The position numbers were made by a program, and so were the translations under genes. 64,000 nucleotides of DNA from Halomonas sp. KG2 (lineage in GTDB: Bacteria; Pseudomonadota; Gammaproteobacteria; Pseudomonadales; Halomonadaceae). Of this stretch, positions 17,034-25,834 are shown in pieces (within the stretch, counting starts at the first letter, position 1; every line of letters starts with the position of its first letter). The notes under the pieces are model-generated. The model was not told the origin of the DNA. It saw only the letters and a list, made by a program, of their open reading frames with translations, and ran no database searches. The stretch spans positions 3,348,001 through 3,412,000 of the forward strand of contig CP098528.1 in NCBI GenBank assembly GCA_030440445.1, written 5' to 3'.

Positions 17034-18530
17034 TCAACTTCCCGATACTGAACCTAATGCCCCAAGGCAGTAGTACTTCGTTTCTAAATACTCATCGATA
17101 CCGGTAGCGCCGCCTTCACGTCCAAGGCCGGACTGTTTCACGCCACCAAAAGGTACCGGTGGGCCAGTCATTTTCACGGAGTTGACGCTAACCATGCCGT
17201 ACTCCAACGCCCGCATTAACTTCCAGATGCGGCGAATATCATGGGTATAGATATAGGCCGCTAAGCCGTATTCGGTGTCATTGGCCATTTCAATAACTTC
17301 GTCATCGGTACTATAAGCGGTAATACCGGCCACCGGGGCAAAGTTCTCTTCACGCCAGACTTTCATTTGCGGTGTTACGTTGGTCAACAGCACTGGCATA
17401 AAGAAGTTATCGCCCGGTGCTTGGCTCTGGTCACCAGCAATCATCGTGGCACCTTTGGAAATCGCATCATCAACAATCGATGCTGCTTTTTCGACTGCCT
17501 GGCGATGAATCAGCGGGCCCAAATCAACCTCTCCATGCAAACCGTTACCCACGGTAAGTGCCGCCATGCGCTCGGTAAATTGCTCAACGAACGCATCGTG
17601 GATAGATTCGTGAACCAAAATGCGGTTGGCGGCTAAGCAATCTTGCCCAGCCGTTTGAAACTTGGCCGAGACTGCAGCATAGGCTGCCTCTTTGGGATCC
17701 ATATCCGGACCAACGATAAACGGCGCGTTGCCACCTAACTCCAGCGATAGCCGTTTAACCGTATTTGCGCTCTGTTCAATCAACAAGCGGCCAACACGGG
17801 TAGAACCCGTGAAAGAGAGCGCTCGGATACGCGGCTCGCTGCACAAAATTTTAGAGACTTCTGCAGGATCACCCAGCACGACGTTAAAAATACCTTCCGG
17901 AATACCTGCCCGCTCGGCAAGCTCCGCCAGCGCCAGCGCCGAGAACGGCGTTTCATTGGCAGGCTTGATGATCACCGGACATCCAGCGGCCAACGCCGCT
18001 GCAGCCTTGCGGGTAATCATGGCCAGCGGGAAGTTCCACGGCGTAATCATCGCCGCAATGCCTACCGGCTCTTTAATGGTGCCCAGTGATGCATTGGGAA
18101 TATGGCTAGGAATGGTTTCACCGTAGGTGCGTTTCCCCTCTTCAGCGAACCAACGCACGAAACTGGCACCGTACTCTACTTCGCCACGGGCATCCGGCAG
18201 CGGCTTGCCCTGCTCCAACGTCATGATGGTGGCTAGGTCTTCACGATTGGCTTGAATCAAATCGTACCAAGCCAGCAAGCGCTCGCAGCGCTCGTCAGCG
18301 CGTAGGGCACGCCACTGTACAAAGGCAGTTTCAGCAGCATCTACGGCAGCGGTAATTTGCTCAGCTTCCAGCAAGGGAATGTGGCCAATGGCTTCATTGG
18401 TCGCCGGGTCATACACCGCTTCTTCGCGGCCGCCGTCACCATGGGTCCATTTACCGTCTACGTAGGCGTACTGACGGAACAGACGCGGATCTTCCAAGCG
18501 CTTAGTGAGCGTGGTCGATAGTGTGGTCAT
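17034..18530 (-). CDS. doeC: Aldehyde dehydrogenase DoeC (aspartate semialdehyde to aspartate)
   Basis: 498 residues, NAD(P)-dependent aldehyde dehydrogenase. PWNFPLAMITRKAAAALAAG and FTGSTRVGRLL bind the cofactor, LELGGNAPF holds the general-base Glu, and FQTAGQDCLAANRI holds the catalytic Cys. Taken alone it resembles succinate-semialdehyde dehydrogenase (GabD); next to doeD and the other doe genes it is best read as DoeC, oxidising aspartate semialdehyde to aspartate. The frame runs upstream to 18593, but ATG 18530 has GGGGAGGT before it and starts the family sequence. Confidence 0.82.
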   Translation of the reverse strand: MTTLSTTLTKRLEDPRLFRQYAYVDGKWTHGDGGREEAVYDPATNEAIGHIPLLEAEQITAAVDAAETAFVQWRALRADERCERLLAWYDLIQANREDLATIMTLEQGKPLPDARGEVEYGASFVRWFAEEGKRTYGETIPSHIPNASLGTIKEPVGIAAMITPWNFPLAMITRKAAAALAAGCPVIIKPANETPFSALALAELAERAGIPEGIFNVVLGDPAEVSKILCSEPRIRALSFTGSTRVGRLLIEQSANTVKRLSLELGGNAPFIVGPDMDPKEAAYAAVSAKFQTAGQDCLAANRILVHESIHDAFVEQFTERMAALTVGNGLHGEVDLGPLIHRQAVEKAASIVDDAISKGATMIAGDQSQAPGDNFFMPVLLTNVTPQMKVWREENFAPVAGITAYSTDDEVIEMANDTEYGLAAYIYTHDIRRIWKLMRALEYGMVSVNSVKMTGPPVPFGGVKQSGLGREGGATGIDEYLETKYYCLGALGSVSGS

Positions 18531-18619
18531 GGGCACCTCCCCAGGTTGCAGCCAGTGACGGTGAAGCCAATCGCTGGCGACAAACCGTTGCACAGAAAAT
18601 GTTGCTAAAAAATCGGTCT

Positions 18620-18718
18620 ACAGCCCAACGTCTCGATGGGCTGTTTCAGTGTGTCTAGCGTAAGGGAGATACCGCACGAAGTGTTTTTGAAAGCGCCGGA
18701 TAATTCCGGCGCTTTTTT
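18620..18718 (+). other. Double hairpin ending in a plus-strand T-run
   Basis: ACAGCCCA (18620-18627) pairs with TGGGCTGT (18637-18644). Further on, AAAGCGCCGGA (18690-18700) pairs with TCCGGCGCTTT (18705-18715) around TAAT, and the plus strand continues into seven T. No plus-strand gene ends here. The second hairpin may serve as terminator for the minus-strand decarboxylase gene that stops at 18778, although its T-run is much better on the plus strand. A small RNA on the plus strand is an alternative. The doeC promoter must also lie nearby. Confidence 0.5.
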
Positions 18719-18777
18719 TGTGAAAGCATGCTTTATAGTGATTTTTTTTGGCAGCGCCTCTATTTAATCTGCTGCAT

Positions 18778-21555
18778 TTAACCTGCGGCGGGGTTAATCA
18801 GAGCCTCCTCAGTAAACACCACTAGCCCTAACTCCGGCCGATAGCCATGGATCTCAGTGACATCCAGCGCCTGCAGAAAGGCTAAAATTTCTTCGCTGAT
18901 GACCTGTCCTGGCACTAATACCGGAAATCCTGGCGGATAAGGGATGACAAAACTTGCCGATACAACATCGCGTCCAGCACGCATTTGCGACTGCAACTTG
19001 CCATTATCGAAGCGTAAGTACTCAGTATTCTCTTCGTCGTAACTCAGAAAGTAAGCACAACGAATATCACCCTGGGGCGTATCAGGATTCGGCCGGAAGG
19101 CGTCGTGGAAACGACTGAAGTCAGGTAGTGGCGGCAAATCATGATTCAGCGAATGCACCTGATTCTCGATGATTTTGCGCTCAGGGCGGCTACTGTCTTC
19201 CAAGCGATATTCGAACTCTTTCGCCAACTTGATCAGCACATCCAATAAGTAGGCAATAGAGCCCCGTGTCGTGCCGATATTGGTCATAAACAGTACGGTG
19301 TTGCGGGAAGTCTTGTTGATCTGAACCCCGTACTTATTCATCAGGTATTCATTTTTAAAGGTATCACCGTCAACGCCTGTATTACCGATGGCAATCGTGA
19401 CACGGGTAGGGTCAACCACAAACTCGTCTCGCGCCCAGGCTTCCTCCATCTTATTCCACCCTGTCACCGGGTCGTAATAGGACTCTACACCCGACTCGCG
19501 GTAGGCTTCAGGCACCATGTCGCTATTTTTTAATACGCGGAAATATTTCTGCAGTAATGGGTGGGTGTAGAGCTGTTCGCGAAGCGAAAGCGCTGTCTCT
19601 ACCTGGGCATGTACCAGTTCGAAACCTTCCATTTCCGCCTGCATTCTTCCCACATCCAGCGATGCCACAATCTGATAATTGGGCGAGGTAGAGGTGTGAG
19701 TCATGTAGGCTTCATGGAAAGAAGCCTCCACTTTCTGGCGAAAATCCTGATCCCACACGTGAATCATGGAGCCTTGGCGTAACGAGGTCAGCGTTTTATG
19801 GGTTGAATGGGTTGCATAGGTGCGAATGCGTACCTCGTCTGGGTCGGGCATCAGTCGCTGGTCAAGCCATGTAGCGTCATCTTCTGGATCGAGCTTATCG
19901 AACTCGGCTTTCCAAGCCGCATACTCTTCCCGATAACTCTCACTGCGGTAACGATCCCGCAATGTACGTGCCGTGTTCATAGCGGTACGTGGCCGATACG
20001 TCGGGTTAAAACCAGCGAAGGCAAACCATGCTTCATCCCAAAGAAAAACCAGATCTGGTTTAATCGCTAAGCACTCTTCCATCACCCAGCGCACGTTATA
20101 GACGATGCCATCGAAGGTGCAGTTGGTCAGCAACAACATCTTAACTTTGTGCAATTGTCCGGAACGCTTGTAGGACAGCAGCGTTTTCTTGATTTCATGC
20201 AGCGGCACCGCACCGTACATGGAATAATCATCAAGCGGATAGGAGTCTAAATAACTGACATGTGCCCCAGCTAGCACCATGCCGTAATGATGCGACTTGT
20301 GACAGTCACGATCGATCAACACAATGTCTCGCGGCTTAATCAGCGCCTGCACCACAATCTTATTGGCAGTGGACGTACCATTAGTCACAAAGAAGCTACG
20401 ACGAGCTCCAAAGGCGCGGGCAGCGTACTCTTGCGCCTTTTTGATTGGCCCAAACGGTTGCAACAGCGAGTCTAGCCCCCCCGATGTTGCGGATGTTTCT
20501 GCCAGAAAAATATTAATGCCGTAGAAGTCGATCATGTGCCCTGCCCAGTGGGATCGAGTCACCGACTTGCCCCTGGAAATGGGCATGGCATGAAATACCC
20601 CAGTGGGTTTTCTACTATATTCACGCAGAGCATCAAAAAACGGTGTGCGATAGCGATTATCAATGGCGCGTAGAATCGTATGATGCTGCTCGATGTAATC
20701 CGTTTCGCGGTAGAAGATACGGTTGAAGTGCTTAATATCTCGGCTTGCCGTAGCTTCAACATCACCACTCGTCACCAGAAATTGATCAATTTCTGGGCGC
20801 AACTCATGAATCATCGAACTCAGCAGGATACTGCGATCAGCTTCGCTATGGTGCTCCAACTCATTTTCTGAGAGACCTTCCAGATAATTACGCAAAGCAC
20901 TGAGGTTATACTTGGACTTATACGGAAACTCGTAGCGAATCAGACATGCTTGTATATTAGGATTCACCAATATTGCAATCAACGCATCTTCAAAGCTTTT
21001 TACCGTTACAACATCGTAAACAAAGCGATCTTCAGGTCGGCGCATGTTATGAAATGCTTCACGCACCACATCTTCTTCCTGGTTAGAAAGATTATCTACG
21101 ATCAGCAGTTCAAAGTAAGGTTGCGCCGAGCTATTGGAAGCCGGGTGCCCGCGGCGAAGTTGATTAAGGGCGTCCAAAGCCTCCATGTCTTCAGCACCCG
21201 CATCCGTCTCAGAAAGATCTACATGCCGTCGACGATAGGACTCACTGATCAACGCCCTTACCAAACGCTTAACGACTTTATCCAACAGCGCATATTCACC
21301 GCGATTAAATAGCGTCCAAAGGTGGCGAAAATCCTCTTTAGATGGAAATGCGTGGTAGTCCTCAATGATCTCTAAGCGTGTCAACTTGATGTCGATAGCT
21401 TTAATCAAGTTTTTGGCGCGATCCTCTTCTTTAAGGCGCGTCAAAATTCCCAAATCACGTTTAAGCTCATTCCAGGTATCAGCACGAAGTTGGGAAATTT
21501 TGTGATAAAAACCCAGGGCGGTGTAGGAAGTTTCGGTTGGATTATTCTCTTGCAT
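18778..21555 (-). CDS. Large Orn/Lys/Arg-type PLP decarboxylase
   Basis: 925 residues; fold-type I basic amino acid decarboxylase. The PLP domain runs from about 320: VTNGTSTANKI binds the phosphate, WDEAW holds Asp507, and ATHSTHKTL holds the PLP Lys587. Two features are unusual: the N-terminal part before the PLP domain is about 310 residues, far longer than in CadA, SpeC or AdiA (total about 710-755), and about 40 extra residues (527-570) separate WDEAW from the Lys. The substrate cannot be read from sequence; ornithine, lysine, arginine or diaminobutyrate are options. The frame extends to 21678; the ATG at 21555 was chosen, and 21567 is possible. Confidence 0.8.
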   Translation of the reverse strand: MQENNPTETSYTALGFYHKISQLRADTWNELKRDLGILTRLKEEDRAKNLIKAIDIKLTRLEIIEDYHAFPSKEDFRHLWTLFNRGEYALLDKVVKRLVRALISESYRRRHVDLSETDAGAEDMEALDALNQLRRGHPASNSSAQPYFELLIVDNLSNQEEDVVREAFHNMRRPEDRFVYDVVTVKSFEDALIAILVNPNIQACLIRYEFPYKSKYNLSALRNYLEGLSENELEHHSEADRSILLSSMIHELRPEIDQFLVTSGDVEATASRDIKHFNRIFYRETDYIEQHHTILRAIDNRYRTPFFDALREYSRKPTGVFHAMPISRGKSVTRSHWAGHMIDFYGINIFLAETSATSGGLDSLLQPFGPIKKAQEYAARAFGARRSFFVTNGTSTANKIVVQALIKPRDIVLIDRDCHKSHHYGMVLAGAHVSYLDSYPLDDYSMYGAVPLHEIKKTLLSYKRSGQLHKVKMLLLTNCTFDGIVYNVRWVMEECLAIKPDLVFLWDEAWFAFAGFNPTYRPRTAMNTARTLRDRYRSESYREEYAAWKAEFDKLDPEDDATWLDQRLMPDPDEVRIRTYATHSTHKTLTSLRQGSMIHVWDQDFRQKVEASFHEAYMTHTSTSPNYQIVASLDVGRMQAEMEGFELVHAQVETALSLREQLYTHPLLQKYFRVLKNSDMVPEAYRESGVESYYDPVTGWNKMEEAWARDEFVVDPTRVTIAIGNTGVDGDTFKNEYLMNKYGVQINKTSRNTVLFMTNIGTTRGSIAYLLDVLIKLAKEFEYRLEDSSRPERKIIENQVHSLNHDLPPLPDFSRFHDAFRPNPDTPQGDIRCAYFLSYDEENTEYLRFDNGKLQSQMRAGRDVVSASFVIPYPPGFPVLVPGQVISEEILAFLQALDVTEIHGYRPELGLVVFTEEALINPAAG

Positions 21556-21619
21556 GACGACACCCATCCTTTTTAGGTATTTATCTGGACAAGACACTTG
21601 CCTCAGCAACAGTACTAAA

Positions 21620-22657
21620 TCAGCCGGACAGCCCGCGGGAGCCATAGCGCACGGTAATTTGCTCTTCAGGAAACACATCGAAGCTCAAATCTAATACTCT
21701 ACCGGGCCAGCGAAACTGGGTAAGCCTTTCCTTAGTGCGATATACCGCGGTATACACTGTGCCCAGGCCACGCCGATAGTCATGGCGAAACAAAGGGGGA
21801 GCGGAAAAAGCCGAAATTAGTCGCTCTTCAGTGGTGGCGTCGTCATCCACCAGAATCGAGAGCTGACGCTCGCGAATCAAGGTTTCAGAGGCCAGCGCAT
21901 GGGCATACCATTCGATTTTCTTTTGATGATTGGTAGCCACCGCCACCCGCCGAATGCTGGCGCGGCGATCCGGTGCAATCATCGCCGTGACATAACGCCC
22001 TGAAGCATCTGCCACGGTAATGTTGTAGGCCATATGGGTAGGCACTCTCGCAAGTACCGCAGCAGCTTCGGGCACGGTATCGCAAAATTCGAGAATGTAG
22101 CGAAGAATAACCGGCGCACCAAAGCCATCCCCCACCACCTTGCGCCCACCAAAGGCCAGAGAAACAGCAAGCCCAGAATCGTTCATCCCGTCTAGCACGC
22201 CCCACAGGCAATCAGACATGGCGATAACACGGCGCTGATTCCAGCGGGTGTAGAGAATGGAGCCCTCGCACAACTCCGGTGGGTAATCATAGTTGCGTGC
22301 CAGCACAGTTGACGTCGGCCTTGCTAGTACCGCCTGTGAGCAACCGGTAATATACGGCGGCGGACGATACAAACTCAGTAGCCGTGACGAAAGATCCCCG
22401 CCACCGGCTACTTCACACAGCGTGCGGTAAGTCGCCAGCAATTCGGGCATGTGCTTGCGTAAGGCGTTATGACACTCCAGATAAGAGGGACGCTCACGCT
22501 CACCTTCGGCCAGATACCAGGGCTCATAGGCAGGCCAGTGGTAATGGAACAACGACTGCCATTTTGGCCCCGCCACCTCTTCATGCACGGTGCGAAACGT
22601 CAAGGCTTTGTCCAGCTCCACACCAGGCGCTCGGCCTGCAACAAAGTTGCTGTCCAT
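21620..22657 (-). CDS. C45-type Ntn hydrolase (acyltransferase/amidase-like)
   Basis: 345 residues, related to the acyl-CoA:6-aminopenicillanate acyltransferase (C45) group. YITGCSQAVLARPTSTVLARN contains Cys106, the likely N-terminal nucleophile exposed by self-cleavage after Gly105, followed by the family-typical RNYDYP. GVLDGMNDSGLAVSLAFGG is the next conserved block. Such enzymes hydrolyse or transfer acyl groups at amide bonds. The ATG is two bases after the stop of the ATP-grasp gene and has no clear ribosome site, so translation is probably coupled; the longest frame (from 22771) overlaps that gene and was rejected. Confidence 0.78.
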   Translation of the reverse strand: MDSNFVAGRAPGVELDKALTFRTVHEEVAGPKWQSLFHYHWPAYEPWYLAEGERERPSYLECHNALRKHMPELLATYRTLCEVAGGGDLSSRLLSLYRPPPYITGCSQAVLARPTSTVLARNYDYPPELCEGSILYTRWNQRRVIAMSDCLWGVLDGMNDSGLAVSLAFGGRKVVGDGFGAPVILRYILEFCDTVPEAAAVLARVPTHMAYNITVADASGRYVTAMIAPDRRASIRRVAVATNHQKKIEWYAHALASETLIRERQLSILVDDDATTEERLISAFSAPPLFRHDYRRGLGTVYTAVYRTKERLTQFRWPGRVLDLSFDVFPEEQITVRYGSRGLSG

Positions 22658-22659
22658 GG

Positions 22660-24132
22660 TTAAAGAATTTTGAAGTTGCCACCGCCGATAGCATGGCTGA
22701 CGGCAACTTCCTCCACCACTGGGTCTTGCAACGCCTGTCCGGTGTACTGACCACGGATGCCGTCTATCCAAGCCTTGGCACGCTCATTCAGTTGGAAGTC
22801 ATCATCCATTAACCGCCCCCGGGTGATCAAAATACCCAGGTCGGCCCCTTCATACCGGAAGTCTCCTGCGCCACTAATGCGCAGAAAAAAGGCTTCATGC
22901 TCGTTCTCTGCCGCGTGGGGGTGATAGCTATAATGATCATAAGCAATTTCGCCCTGAGCATTCATGCGCCATACGCCGGTAGTAGGCGCTTCCGTTAACA
23001 GGTCAACGCTTTCATCGGTATGCTTGATAACCAGCTGGCTCCAGCTGTCGACACTTTCAGGGTGCGCCCAACGCTCATTGATATCATTGATGTCCAGGTC
23101 AAAATCGACATCCGAAAATTCAAGCAGGTGAAACAGGAACAGTGGAATATCAGAATGAGCAAAAGCCGCCACATTCGTCAGAGAGCTTGCTCCTGTCACA
23201 CGGGGGTTAAGTTCACCCAGATACACTTCATGGGTATCCATATCAATCAGGAAATCGAGTTCAAAATAGCCTCGATAACCCTCTTCGCGCAGTGCCTCAC
23301 CAAACTTAAAGGTGTACTCGCGCGCTAAATCACGCACTTCCTGACTAAAGGCGCCGGCGAACATTTCGTTGCCACACCAACCGCCCTTATAAGGAGTCAA
23401 GGATTTGAAGCCTACAAGCTCTGTCATCAACGGGCCAACGACCGTACCGCAACGCGTGGCACAAGCTTCTATCGCCGAGCCGCGACAGTTGATGCGCTTC
23501 ATGATCTTGACCTCGGGTTCGGCTTCGATCTCTTCAGCATGCTTGTAATAGTCTTCTTCACTGGCAATAAAGAAGGTGGTATGACCAGAATCGCCAAACG
23601 CGGTCTGTACCACTAAATCGTTACCGAGCGACTCGCTGACCTCTAGAAGCTCCTGATAACTGCCTACCCTGGCCAGCACGTTGGGCACGCTGGGCACGCC
23701 CGCTTTATTGCCAATACGCACCGTCTCAATCTTATTATCCATCCGCTTGCGCAGTTCGGCGGGAGGGAAGGCAACCCGCAGGCCCAACTGCTCACAAATT
23801 TCTTCGGTGTGCTCATCGAACATTAAAAACGCTGCCACCCCAGCGCTTTCGCCATTGGCTCGTGATTGAATGAAATCAATGACTTCTTTGTGCTCAAGCA
23901 GATAGTTATTAATATCCTCAATGCTCTCGAAGTCGCGGGGAAACTTCTGTTTAGGCACGAAGACATTACGCTGCTTGCCTTCAAAGCAGTCAATATAGTT
24001 AATGTGACGGAAGCTACCGACCCAATCACCGATACCCAGAAGATTGAAGTTCGTCGCAGAAATAAAGTAAACTGGCTCTTTATTGTTTAGAAAATATCTA
24101 CGGACATCTGCAATGGACGTTATTTTATTCAT
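22660..24132 (-). CDS. ATP-grasp ligase (biotin-carboxylase-like)
   Basis: 490 residues with an ATP-grasp core. RKRMDNKIETVRIGNKAGVP begins the ATP-binding subdomain, VVQTAFGDSGHTTFF is the glycine-rich loop, and YFELDFLIDMDTHEVYLGEL with NPRVTGASS supplies the Mg-ATP binding acidic and Asn residues. ATP-grasp enzymes join a carboxylate to an amine, thiol or carbon through an acyl phosphate; this one has no biotin or acyl-CoA domain. Start ATG 24132 has AAGGAG nine bases upstream. The open frame extends a further 64 codons into the nitrilase gene and includes a TTG behind TAGGAG; that was judged less likely. Confidence 0.75.
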   Translation of the reverse strand: MNKITSIADVRRYFLNNKEPVYFISATNFNLLGIGDWVGSFRHINYIDCFEGKQRNVFVPKQKFPRDFESIEDINNYLLEHKEVIDFIQSRANGESAGVAAFLMFDEHTEEICEQLGLRVAFPPAELRKRMDNKIETVRIGNKAGVPSVPNVLARVGSYQELLEVSESLGNDLVVQTAFGDSGHTTFFIASEEDYYKHAEEIEAEPEVKIMKRINCRGSAIEACATRCGTVVGPLMTELVGFKSLTPYKGGWCGNEMFAGAFSQEVRDLAREYTFKFGEALREEGYRGYFELDFLIDMDTHEVYLGELNPRVTGASSLTNVAAFAHSDIPLFLFHLLEFSDVDFDLDINDINERWAHPESVDSWSQLVIKHTDESVDLLTEAPTTGVWRMNAQGEIAYDHYSYHPHAAENEHEAFFLRISGAGDFRYEGADLGILITRGRLMDDDFQLNERAKAWIDGIRGQYTGQALQDPVVEEVAVSHAIGGGNFKIL

Positions 24133-24200
24133 TGTTTTCGCTCCTTGTATGACACGTACTGAAGGCCGTGTTGAACTAGTGCTGCCTAGGAGTTTCGCTA

Positions 24201-24214
24201 AATATCGCGATATT
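24201..24214. promoter_or_regulatory. 14-bp perfect palindrome in the operon gap
   Basis: AATATCGCGATATT lies in the 154-base gap between the nitrilase-like gene and the ATP-grasp gene. It may be an operator for an internal promoter; no factor is known. Confidence 0.3.
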
Positions 24215-24286
24215 CGCCTAAATTGATCATCCAGCTTGGCGCGAAATCCATTCTTCTTGTGATGATGGGTCAAGCCAAATAGGCTC

Positions 24287-25156
24287 CTAAAAAATGTCTT
24301 GGTCGGTACGTACTGGTTTAGCAAGTGGTCCTAAGGTGTCAAGGAAAGGGGAAGATCCGTTTTCGCTACGGTATAGCGAAAAATCGACTTCACGGTCACG
24401 GAAACTTTTCAGTGGCTGGCCCAAACCGCGCAACCCTGTTTCGCGCTCGCGGCGGACGCGGTTGAGGTCAATTTCGATGGGTATGACTTCTTCACCAATA
24501 CCCGCTTGATGGATCACATCGCCAGAGGGGCCAACGACGATAGAGCGGCCATTCCCCAACGCGCCAGCGCCATTGATATCGAAGAAGTAACACTGGTTGA
24601 TCGCCGCATTGGTGCGGGCAATTGACAGCTCAATATCTCGGTCAATGGTATCCGTCATCGTGGGGTGGAGAATGACTTCGGCCCCCATTGAAGCCAGGGT
24701 ACGAGTCGTTTCGGGAAACCACATGTCATAACAAATAGAAACGCCAAAGCGGCCTATCGTTGGCACATCGAAGACCACAAATTCACTGCCGCCCTCGACG
24801 CCAGCTTCGTAAGGCCGGAACGGAAACATCTTACGATAACGCGTTACAACTTGGCCCAGAGGGTTAATCACTACCAAGGTATTGTAAGTATGCTCGCCGA
24901 CTTGCTCGAACATTGATCCCGGAATTAACCAGATGCGGTGTTGCGCAGCCAATTGGCAAAAAAATGCTTCGGTATCGCTGGGCAACGTTTGAGCGTGGAG
25001 CGGCGAAGCTCCCATCGGCATTAATTCGCTGAACAGCACCATTTGAACCTGAGGAAAACGATTCATTAGCGCATCGATCCGATGGCGCATAGCCTCGGTA
25101 TTGTCGCCATGGTGCAGGGCATGCATTTGAACACCGGCAATGGTGAAATATGACAT
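24287..25156 (-). CDS. Nitrilase-superfamily carbon-nitrogen hydrolase
   Basis: 289 residues with the full Glu-Lys-Cys triad: Glu44 in LFSELMP, Lys109 in RYRKMFPF and Cys142 in SICYDMWFPE. These enzymes hydrolyse amides or carbamoyl groups (for example N-carbamoylputrescine or omega-amides) in the cytoplasm; nitrile hydrolysis is rarer. Its neighbours, an ATP-grasp ligase, an Ntn hydrolase and a basic amino acid decarboxylase, suggest an amide of an amino acid or diamine as substrate. It is the first gene of the four-gene module, with a 193-base upstream gap to doeX that can hold its promoter. Confidence 0.82.
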   Translation of the reverse strand: MSYFTIAGVQMHALHHGDNTEAMRHRIDALMNRFPQVQMVLFSELMPMGASPLHAQTLPSDTEAFFCQLAAQHRIWLIPGSMFEQVGEHTYNTLVVINPLGQVVTRYRKMFPFRPYEAGVEGGSEFVVFDVPTIGRFGVSICYDMWFPETTRTLASMGAEVILHPTMTDTIDRDIELSIARTNAAINQCYFFDINGAGALGNGRSIVVGPSGDVIHQAGIGEEVIPIEIDLNRVRRERETGLRGLGQPLKSFRDREVDFSLYRSENGSSPFLDTLGPLAKPVRTDQDIF

Positions 25157-25270
25157 TAGCTTCTCTCTGCGTCAGGCGATCTGACTGTTTCCGCTTAGTA
25201 AATTAACTTCTATGGATGTCTTTCACTAAGCTAGTGGTGAGTGGCATTAATTTTCATGTTAAGCCAATGA

Positions 25271-25287
25271 AACGCTGAAATAGCGTT
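25271..25287. promoter_or_regulatory. Inverted repeat between doeX and the four-gene module
   Basis: AACGCT-GAAAT-AGCGTT is a 17-bp perfect inverted repeat in the AT-rich gap 25157-25349. It may be an operator in the promoter of the nitrilase-like gene (DoeX, an Lrp/AsnC regulator, is encoded just upstream), or a weak terminator for doeABX, though no T-run follows. The rest of the gap shows no other clear element. Confidence 0.35.
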
Positions 25288-25349
25288 GATCAAACACCTG
25301 GATAAATTGTTAAATTCGATTTAGATAGATCGATTTACACAGGCCAATA

Positions 25350-25826
25350 TTACAGAAAGTCGTTTGATCCAATACCTGGCTCGGTCCGCTTAACCGATTT
25401 GGTCACGATATAGGTGAAATAACGCTCTATTCCCACGTCCGAGACTAACCAACTATCGATCAAGCGTTGATAACTGTCGATGGAAAACACTTCAAACTTC
25501 ACCAGATAATCCACACCGCCACCTACCGCCACGCACTCTGTGGCGTCTGGCGTTTGCATGACTAATGCTTCAAAGCGGGAAAAGCTTTCAGCATTGTGCT
25601 GTTTGAGCTCGATCTGCACCCATACGGCGTTGCGCGGCACTAATACATCGGCATTAATGCGCGCGGTATATCCTTCGATAACGCCCGCATTTTCCAGACG
25701 TTTAACTCGCTCCCAGCAGGGACTCACCGAGAGGTTGATGGCTTCCGCCAGCTTCGACTTAGTGATTCGTCCATCCCGAGAGAGAATATCGAGAATTTTT
25801 AAATCATAACGGTCCAATTTCATCAT
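25350..25826 (-). CDS. doeX: DoeX, Lrp/AsnC-family regulator of ectoine degradation
   Basis: 158 residues. The N-terminal winged helix-turn-helix is LDRYDLKILDILSRDGRITK and LAEAINLSVSPCWERVKRLE; the C-terminal RAM/AsnC ligand-binding domain follows from about 70 (TECVAVGGGVDYLVKFEV). DoeX of Halomonas elongata is the DNA-binding regulator encoded with doeA and doeB. A GTG start at 25838 would overlap the doeB stop (GTGA) but has GGAGG only one base away; ATG 25826 is annotated, 13 bases from the same site. Either way, translation is probably coupled to doeB. Confidence 0.88.
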   Translation of the reverse strand: MMKLDRYDLKILDILSRDGRITKSKLAEAINLSVSPCWERVKRLENAGVIEGYTARINADVLVPRNAVWVQIELKQHNAESFSRFEALVMQTPDATECVAVGGGVDYLVKFEVFSIDSYQRLIDSWLVSDVGIERYFTYIVTKSVKRTEPGIGSNDFL

Positions 25827-25834
25827 GCGGGTTG

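Noticed and set aside
16963..17034. Reading the doeC/doeD pair as gabD/gabT for GABA use
   Set aside because: The family evidence alone allows it, but the nearby doeA, doeB and doeX genes make ectoine degradation the better explanation.
24133..24324. 64-residue N-terminal extension of the ATP-grasp protein
   Set aside because: A TTG behind TAGGAG exists, but the extension is very basic, does not look like part of the fold, and ATG 24132 has a better AAGGAG site.
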